DNA of 64,000 nt. It comes from an uncultured Lachnospiraceae bacterium (GTDB lineage Bacteria; Bacillota; Clostridia; Lachnospirales; Lachnospiraceae). Shown in pieces: positions 59,010 to 64,000 of this stretch. Numbering within the stretch: the first letter of the stretch is position 1; the number at the start of each line of letters is the position of its first letter. Location: assembly GCA_902775555.1 (NCBI GenBank), contig CACYMQ010000001.1, positions 146,201 to 210,200 on the forward strand, read 5' to 3'. The notes below the pieces were generated by a model. The model worked only from the letters and a program-made list of their open reading frames with translations, made no database searches and was not told where the DNA came from. Position numbers and translations under genes: made by a program.

Positions 59010-60662
59010 TCACTCTGCATCTTCCTCTTTTTCTTCACCGTCAGGCAGAGCAATACGTTGTGGTTCTTCCGATTTTACATGAACATCCTCGGTTTTGTCA
59101 ACCTGTTCAGACTCCACTACATCAAATGCGGAATCGATCCCGTAGGGTCTGCTCTTCATTACTTCCTCGAGGGTTTTCTTCCCGTGGTCCTCTGCAGGCG
59201 GTACATTTACCGAACGGTTATTATCCTCCGCCGCTTCAAGGATGATCTCTATGGTTTCTCCCGTCACTTCAGAGGACTTCTTTCCTTCTGTATCCTGTTC
59301 TCCGGAAATGTCGTTCGTACCGTCTTCCGTATTCTTATCTCCTGCGGTTTCCTTCTCTCCTGCCTCTGCGGCTTCATACGTTCCTTCGTCCGCCGTACCC
59401 GGGCCGGATATTTCCTCGCCGTTTCTTCGAATGCTTCTGATGGGCGAATCCTCATCCGGATACTCCTCCTGGGAAACACCCTGAAGCTTGGCATTTTTCA
59501 CCATCAGTACAATGGAAAGGATCGCCATGATCAGGAAAAGGGCCACCGCACCGATCAGCATCTTGATCAGGTTGTCCCTCGTGAAGATCCCTTCATCTTC
59601 CTTCGTCCTTCGTTCCGCCGGCTCCTGCAGTACGACCGTTGCAGGTTCCGTTGAAGCTTCCACCTTCGTGTCTTCCTTCGGTTCCTTCTCTGTCAGCTGG
59701 ATAAAGCGAAAGAAGGAGCCGTCGATGGTATCATAATAGTGGAATCCTTCCACGCCCTGGACACTGACGCAGTAGATCAATACCACATCCTGCAGCTTCT
59801 CGGAGCGGTATACCGTTACTTCTCCGAAGCCCAGGTTCAGTTTGTCCTCGGTAAATCCCTCCGGGATCTTGATATTGGACGGTTTATCCAGCATGACATA
59901 CCGCTCCGCGGAAGCGGAATACTCCACGTAGGGGATCAGTTCCCCGGTGGTAGGCTTCAGCTGATACCATTTGACCGTCCCGTCCGGATCGGCTCGGGCT
60001 ATGATCTTCACCACCTTATTGGGCGATTCGTATGCCGGCACTTCCCGGTTCTTATACTCCGCCGTAGTCTCGGTATATCCCGCCGGTACCTCCTCCGGAT
60101 TCTCCACCTTCACGATCCCGTCCGGCAGTTCACCCGGTTCCTCAGTGGATGCCTCTTCCGTGGATGCCCCGTCGGAAGCCTTCTCCGTACTCACCCCGTC
60201 CGAAGCTTTCTCCGTGGTGACTCCGGTACCGGGTTTTACTTCGATGGTCACACCGGCATTTGCCACGGTCAGCGTCGACTGTTCCTTGTCATAGGCACTT
60301 CCTCCGCCCGTGACCACTCTGGCAGAACCCTCACTGACCGCCTTAAACGTAGCTGATATGGACCCTGCGCCCGAGAATGTCGCCTTCAGTGTCCCGTTTC
60401 CTCCGTTGATATTCCCGCTTCCCCCCGTGTATTGCAGGATGGCCGCGGGATAGGTAAGATTGATGGTCATGGATGCCAGGGAATCTCCCGATGCATGAAT
60501 GGTGACAGTTACATTTTCGCCCTTCTTTATCTCCAGTGAAGTGACCGAGAGATAAACCGTCACGTCTTCTGCTTCCGCCTGCCCCTGGGGCAGCCAGATA
60601 CCGGTACACATCATCAGGAACATCCCAAGGATCAGGCTGATGATTCGATTCCTCTGTTTCAT
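59010..60662 (-). CDS. Cohesin-domain membrane protein
   Basis: A 550-residue exported protein. Signal peptide (cleavage near AEAEDV, 31). Residues about 32-150 form one cohesin-like jelly roll: [37 protein letters not shown] and [18 protein letters not shown] Thr/Ser/Glu linker with repeated TEKASDG follows, then a second extracellular region. One transmembrane helix (about 375-395, [20 protein letters not shown]) leads to an acidic, disordered cytosolic tail of about 150 residues. The N-terminus is outside. GAGAGG precedes ATG 60662. No dockerin protein is visible in the window. Confidence 0.82.
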   Translation of the reverse strand: MKQRNRIISLILGMFLMMCTGIWLPQGQAEAEDVTVYLSVTSLEIKKGENVTVTIHASGDSLASMTINLTYPAAILQYTGGSGNINGGNGTLKATFSGAGSISATFKAVSEGSARVVTGGGSAYDKEQSTLTVANAGVTIEVKPGTGVTTEKASDGVSTEKASDGASTEEASTEEPGELPDGIVKVENPEEVPAGYTETTAEYKNREVPAYESPNKVVKIIARADPDGTVKWYQLKPTTGELIPYVEYSASAERYVMLDKPSNIKIPEGFTEDKLNLGFGEVTVYRSEKLQDVVLIYCVSVQGVEGFHYYDTIDGSFFRFIQLTEKEPKEDTKVEASTEPATVVLQEPAERRTKEDEGIFTRDNLIKMLIGAVALFLIMAILSIVLMVKNAKLQGVSQEEYPDEDSPIRSIRRNGEEISGPGTADEGTYEAAEAGEKETAGDKNTEDGTNDISGEQDTEGKKSSEVTGETIEIILEAAEDNNRSVNVPPAEDHGKKTLEEVMKSRPYGIDSAFDVVESEQVDKTEDVHVKSEEPQRIALPDGEEKEEDAE

Positions 60663-60747
60663 ATCCGAAGCACCTCTCTTTACATCAAGTTAAGAAAAAC
60701 CTCAAAATATATGGGTTCCCTTCCCTAAAACAGGCATATCTGGTAGG

Positions 60748-60776
60748 ATTATATCATAAACACTATATGAATACAA
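60748..60776 (-). promoter_or_regulatory. Sigma-A promoter of the cohesin-like gene
   Basis: TTGTAT (60776-60771), 17-base spacer, TATAAT (60753-60748), about 80 bases before ATG 60662 on the minus strand. Confidence 0.75.
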
Positions 60777-60789
60777 AAGAATTTTGGTA

Positions 60790-60818
60790 TTGACAAACGT
60801 CTCCATATTTATTATTAT
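60790..60818 (+). promoter_or_regulatory. Promoter of tRNA-Thr
   Basis: TTGACA (60790-60795), 17-base spacer, TATTAT (60813-60818) on the plus strand. The expected start near 60825 gives a short leader. It diverges from the cohesin-gene promoter. Confidence 0.85.
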
Positions 60819-60834
60819 AGCAAATGTGATTTTT

Positions 60835-60907
60835 GCCGCCATAGCTCAGTAGGTAGAGCGCAGCATTGGTAGTGCTGAGGTCGCCGGTTCGACTCCGGTT
60901 GACGGCT
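60835..60907 (+). tRNA. tRNA-Thr (anticodon GGT)
   Basis: A 73-base cloverleaf. Acceptor GCCGCCA/TGACGGC with one C5-A68 mismatch; D arm GCTC/GAGC; anticodon stem CAGCA/TGCTG around TTGGTAG, so anticodon GGT reads ACC and ACU; T arm GCCGG/CCGGT with TTCGACT. Discriminator T73; the 3' CCA is not encoded. The only plus-strand gene in the window. Confidence 0.93.
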
Positions 60908-60915
60908 CACAAGAG

Positions 60916-60948
60916 AAAAGCTTCGGATCGCGTGTCCGAAGCTTTTTT
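60916..60948 (+). terminator. Terminator after tRNA-Thr
   Basis: AAAAGCTTCGGA/TCCGAAGCTTTT with a seven-base loop and a T run. The stem is symmetric, so it may also stop sigH transcripts on the minus strand. Confidence 0.85.
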
Positions 60949-60972
60949 ATTTCCATTCTGTTTCCGATCTTA

Positions 60973-61040
60973 GTTTATCTGTTCCGGTCTATCCGTTCCG
61001 GTCTATCCGTTCCTGTTTATCCATTCCGGTTTATCTGCCG
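60973..61040. repeat. 14-base tandem repeat downstream of sigH
   Basis: Four units GT(T/C)TATC(T/C)(G/A)TTCC(G/T) at 60973, 60987, 61001 and 61015, then a shortened fifth at 61029. It lies between the tRNA terminator and the sigH stop. Confidence 0.85.
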
Positions 61041-61062
61041 TATCCGTCTCTTTCTGCCGGTC

Positions 61063-61668
61063 CTATTCCGGCTTCAGTTTATTCCTTGCACGGGTCAGCG
61101 CATTATTCACGGAGCGCTCATCCTTTCCCATTCTCTCTGCGATCTCCGCATAACTGTATCCTGCCAGAAAGAGTTCCGCAACGGTCCGTTCCATCCGGCT
61201 GAGTTTCTGCCGGATCTGCTCCTCCCGTTCCTCCAGTCGTTCCTTCAGCAGCACCACGGTTTCCGGGTTCCCCAACTCCTCCATCAAGGCACGTTCCGTC
61301 AGAAGCTGTTCTCCTTCCTCGTTGGGATCCCCGTAAATGGAAATGTAGGTATTCAGCGGTTGATGCTTCATCCTCCCGGCTGCAGTTATGGCACTGCGGA
61401 TCTGATTTCTGACACAGCTTGTGGCATAGGTCCGAAAGGCAGCGCCCCGAAGAGGCGTGTAATCCCGGATGGCCTTGACCAGACCGATCATTCCTTCCTG
61501 GGCCAGATCTTCCACCTCGGCACCCACGAGAAAGAGAAAACGGATCTCCTTCTTCACCAGACCGCTGTATCGTTTCAGAAGGAGTTCCTCCGCCACACGA
61601 TCACCGGACTGACTGCGATACACCAGTTCCTCATCCGTGGGATCCGGTTCATTCTTTATCTCATCCAT
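61063..61668 (-). CDS. sigH: RNA polymerase sigma factor SigH
   Basis: A 201-residue sigma-70 family factor, in Bacillus and Clostridium the transition-phase sigma controlling sporulation and competence entry. Region 2 is seen in VEDLAQEGMIGLVKAIRDYT, then FRTYATSCVRNQIRSAITAA and PLNTYISI; region 4 in LSRMERTVAELFLAGYSYAE with ERMGKDERSVNNALTRARNK (each in part). Its place after cysS-mrnC-rlmB matches the Bacillus locus. ATG 61668 has no clear site; TTG 61677 lies seven bases after GGGAG and may be the true start (204 residues). A longer frame back to 61857 overlaps rlmB. Confidence 0.9.
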   Translation of the reverse strand: MDEIKNEPDPTDEELVYRSQSGDRVAEELLLKRYSGLVKKEIRFLFLVGAEVEDLAQEGMIGLVKAIRDYTPLRGAAFRTYATSCVRNQIRSAITAAGRMKHQPLNTYISIYGDPNEEGEQLLTERALMEELGNPETVVLLKERLEEREEQIRQKLSRMERTVAELFLAGYSYAEIAERMGKDERSVNNALTRARNKLKPE

Positions 61669-61789
61669 ACTCTTCAATCCGATACTCCCATCTGCTGATC
61701 CTGTCCGATCCACCTGTGTACTCCCCTGTCCGGTACTGACACTCCTGCAGGCCCGTCCATGTCCGCTTATGCTGCAGTCACCGACCGGC

Positions 61790-62674
61790 TCAGCCCTTCG
61801 GGGCCATCCTCTGGCGTACGATCTCATATGCAAGCACGCCTGCCGCGACCGAAGCATTCAGTGAATCGATATTCCCCTTCATGGGAACCGATACGATATG
61901 ATCACATTTCTCACGGACCAGCCGTGATACACCGCTCCCTTCATTTCCGATGACCAGACCGATGGGACCGGTGAGATTGCAGTTATACATGACCTCACCA
62001 TCCATGTCCGCACAGGCAAACCAGAGTCCTCTGCCCTTCAGTTCATCTATGGTCTTGGCGATGTTCGTCACCTTCACTACCGGTGTGTAATTGACCGCGC
62101 CGGCCGAGGCCTTCACCACCGTTGCCGTAAGTCCGACAGCCCTGTGCTTCGGGATGATGACCCCGTGGGCACCGCACAGATTGGCTGTACGTATGATCGC
62201 TCCCAGATTGTGAGGATCCTCGATCTCATCCAGCAGGAAGATAAAGGGCGGTTCCTCCCTTTCCTCCGCAACACGGAAGATCTCTTCCATGGATGCATAT
62301 TCATAAGCCGAGCAAAGAAGGATCAGTCCCTGATGCTTCCCTGTCTCCGACATCTGATCCAGCAGTTGTTTTTTGACAAAACTGACCGTGGCTCCCTGCT
62401 TTTTCACCTTTGAAAGGATCTGGCCGACCACCGGATCCCGCAGTCCGTCCTGGACATAAAGGCGGTCTGCCGTCTTCCCGGAGCGAAGCGCCTCCTGTAT
62501 GGCATTTCTTCCTTCTACCATACCGGATCTGGTATGGGAAGGCGGTTCCTCCCTGACTGCCGCTGTCTGCTCCTCTTCCGGTTCCTCCGGCAGAAGCTCT
62601 GTCATTTCCGTTCCGAATTTATCCAATCCTGTTTCTCCTGTCTTTCTTCTATGAAACCTGCCCGGTCTCCCCAT
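61790..62674 (-). CDS. rlmB: 23S rRNA 2'-O-methyltransferase RlmB (TrmH/SpoU family)
   Basis: A 294-residue SPOUT methyltransferase for G2251 of 23S rRNA. After a variable N-terminus, VEGRNAIQEAL marks the substrate-binding domain; LLDEIEDPHNLGAIIRTANL in part (motif 1), VIGNEGSGVSRLV (motif 2) and SLNASVAAGVLAYE (motif 3) form the knot. ATG 62674 overlaps the mrnC end by 26 bases and has GGAG four bases away; later in-frame starts (62605, 62521) are possible because the first 50 residues are not conserved. Confidence 0.93.
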   Translation of the reverse strand: MGRPGRFHRRKTGETGLDKFGTEMTELLPEEPEEEQTAAVREEPPSHTRSGMVEGRNAIQEALRSGKTADRLYVQDGLRDPVVGQILSKVKKQGATVSFVKKQLLDQMSETGKHQGLILLCSAYEYASMEEIFRVAEEREEPPFIFLLDEIEDPHNLGAIIRTANLCGAHGVIIPKHRAVGLTATVVKASAGAVNYTPVVKVTNIAKTIDELKGRGLWFACADMDGEVMYNCNLTGPIGLVIGNEGSGVSRLVREKCDHIVSVPMKGNIDSLNASVAAGVLAYEIVRQRMAPKG

Positions 62675-63086
62675 GCTGCTCCAGCAGCAGTTCTATCAAT
62701 TCAGAAAGCCTCTTCTCCTGTCCGCTGAGATAGAGATACCCCATCAGAGCCTCCAGTCCCGTGGCTTTCTTGTACTCGGCCATGCTGGCATTCTTCGCTT
62801 TCGAATGCACGGACGCATTTCTTCCCCGGTGATATATGGCAAGCTCCTCCTCCGACAGACTGTCCTCCATGCTGTCAATAAAGGCCGCCTGACTCACAGC
62901 GGAAACAACCTCTGTCACAAGTTTATGATACTTCCGCACCTGCTGGTTGACCTTCCTTACAAAATGCTCCTTCACCCGAAGATCCAGGATACTGTCGCCG
63001 ATATAAGCAAGTGTAAGGGGAGAATAAAGAACCGCCGGGTCTCCGGTCCCGGATGACCCCGTCTCTTTTACTATGCCTTCTTCCAC
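62649..63086 (-). CDS. mrnC: Mini-ribonuclease III (MrnC)
   Basis: A 145-residue RNase III catalytic domain without a dsRNA-binding domain; it matures 23S rRNA ends in Bacillus. LAYIGDSILDLRVKEHF carries the metal Asp, and KATGLEALMGYLYLSG the second acidic block. The start is GTG 63086, with AGAGGG six bases upstream; it overlaps the end of cysS by 16 bases, so translation is coupled. Confidence 0.93.
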   Translation of the reverse strand: MEEGIVKETGSSGTGDPAVLYSPLTLAYIGDSILDLRVKEHFVRKVNQQVRKYHKLVTEVVSAVSQAAFIDSMEDSLSEEELAIYHRGRNASVHSKAKNASMAEYKKATGLEALMGYLYLSGQEKRLSELIELLLEQHGETGQVS

Positions 63087-64000
63087 TTCACGCCCTCTCT
63101 GGTATCCTCGATCACGATACCCATATCCGAAAGCTGACTGCGGATCTCATCTGCCCTGGCAAAATCCTTCGCCTTCTTGGCAGCCGTCCTCTCCGCGATC
63201 AGTGCTTCGATCTTCGCGGTCTCCTCGTCTGAGATTTCCGCTTCTTTCCTTGTCAGATGTATACCCAGTACGGTATCCGAAAGTGTAAACAATGTGTCAT
63301 AAAGTGCCTTTGCAAATGTAGAGGAGGTCTCCTCGTTCGTGCTGGCATTTGTAAAACGGACAAGCTCAAAAATAACGGAAATGGCATCTGCCGTGTTCAG
63401 ATCATCATCCATGGCGGAATTGAACTTACCCACGAACTTCGGCAGCTCCCCGGCCAGAAGTTCCCTCTCCCCTTCCGAGAGTTCCTTGCCGTTATTCTTT
63501 GCAACGATGCCTTCCAGCTTCTCTGCTCCGTTCAGGATCCGGTCCAGGCTGACCTTTGCGGTCTCCATCATTTCTTTGGAGAAATTGAGAGGACTCCGGT
63601 ACTGGGCGGAAAGCATGAAGAAGCGAACCACCTGGGGATCGTATTTTGCACAGATGTCGCGTACCGTGAAGAAATTCCCCAGGGACTTGGACATCTTCTC
63701 ATTATCGATCTTCAGGAAGCCGTTATGCATCCAGTAATTTGAGAAGGTCTGATCATTTGCTGCCTCACTCTGGGCGATCTCATTCTCATGATGAGGGAAG
63801 ATCAGATCCTCTCCCCCCGCATGGATATCCAGAGTTCCTCCGATATACTTCCTGGACATCACCGAACACTCCAGATGCCAGCCGGGACGGCCTTCGCCCC
63901 AGGGCGACTCCCAGAAAGGCTCCCCCTCCTTCTTCGGTTTCCAAAGCACGAAATCCAGCGGATCCTCCTTTTCGTCCTCACCGCTGACCTTCAGCTGATG
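63071..64000 (-). CDS. cysS: Cysteinyl-tRNA synthetase, 5' end outside window
   Basis: The frame is open at base 64000; 309 residues of the C-terminal two thirds are visible. GRPGWHLECSVMSRKY, DIHAGGEDLIFPHHENEIAQ in part (zinc and cysteine pocket), and KMSKSLGNFFTVRD (KMSKS) identify it, followed by the DALR anticodon domain. The HIGH motif lies beyond the edge. No start is given. First of the cysS-mrnC-rlmB-sigH string. Confidence 0.96.
   Translation of the reverse strand, partial: HQLKVSGEDEKEDPLDFVLWKPKKEGEPFWESPWGEGRPGWHLECSVMSRKYIGGTLDIHAGGEDLIFPHHENEIAQSEAANDQTFSNYWMHNGFLKIDNEKMSKSLGNFFTVRDICAKYDPQVVRFFMLSAQYRSPLNFSKEMMETAKVSLDRILNGAEKLEGIVAKNNGKELSEGERELLAGELPKFVGKFNSAMDDDLNTADAISVIFELVRFTNASTNEETSSTFAKALYDTLFTLSDTVLGIHLTRKEAEISDEETAKIEALIAERTAAKKAKDFARADEIRSQLSDMGIVIEDTREGVKWKKA

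Noticed and set aside
59010-59053. Overlap of glnS into the cohesin gene
   Set aside because: Only the longest glnS frame overlaps; the start at 58981 with AGGAGG removes it.
61669-61857. 63-residue N-terminal extension of SigH
   Set aside because: It overlaps rlmB, is rich in Arg/Ser/Gly without family similarity, and lacks a start site.

Overview
The window is a stretch of Gram-positive chromosome, most likely from a Clostridia bacterium of the Lachnospiraceae type. The evidence is the class I heat-shock order lepA-hemW-hrcA-grpE-dnaK-dnaJ with CIRCE operators, the cysS-mrnC-rlmB-sigH block known from Bacillus and Clostridia, the era-recO-glyS order, indolepyruvate:ferredoxin oxidoreductase, a pyruvate phosphate dikinase, strong AGGAGG ribosome sites, and secreted proteins with choline/glucan-binding (CW) repeats. 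Every protein gene I can support lies on the minus strand; the only plus-strand gene is a tRNA-Thr. No rRNA, CRISPR array, transposase or prophage gene is visible.

Layout, left to right (transcription runs right to left): a cut zinc-finger gene; pcrA; the KtrAB potassium channel pair; a di/tripeptidase; an aryl-CoA ligase with IorAB and a small zinc-ribbon membrane protein; a tRNA/ribosome modification group (prmA, rsmE, cysteine desulfurase, thiI); a large leucine-rich-repeat surface protein behind a c-di-GMP-I riboswitch; the dnaK heat-shock operon, with lepA, a two-component system and dtd upstream; a LURP-one-like protein; a cell-surface cluster of about 12 kb (30.5-42.4 kb); pyruvate phosphate dikinase; glyS, a lipoprotein, recO, era and an M16C protease; a second CW-repeat surface protein; groES-groEL with CIRCE; a papain-like hydrolase, glnS and a cohesin-like membrane protein; tRNA-Thr; and sigH-rlmB-mrnC-cysS, with cysS cut by the right edge.

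The most interesting region is 31.1-42.4 kb. It holds four Dlt-like genes in the order adenylating enzyme, carrier protein, MBOAT acyltransferase, SGNH protein (A-C-B-D), downstream of a LicD transferase, an SDR, an ATP-grasp enzyme, an MBL-fold hydrolase, a family 2 glycosyltransferase and a membrane-anchored transglutaminase-like protein. The logic resembles D-alanylation of teichoic acid. However, the adenylating enzyme lacks the cysteine that marks D-alanine specificity in DltA, and the DltD-like protein has cysteine where the catalytic serine is expected. I infer a system that decorates a surface polymer with an acyl or aminoacyl group of unknown identity.

A second theme is structured non-coding DNA. 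A family of short intergenic elements (AGATCCTTCGC...GGATGACA) recurs in at least five places and in one case supplies the 3' end of a gene. There are also composite inverted-repeat elements at 25.3 and 54.0 kb.
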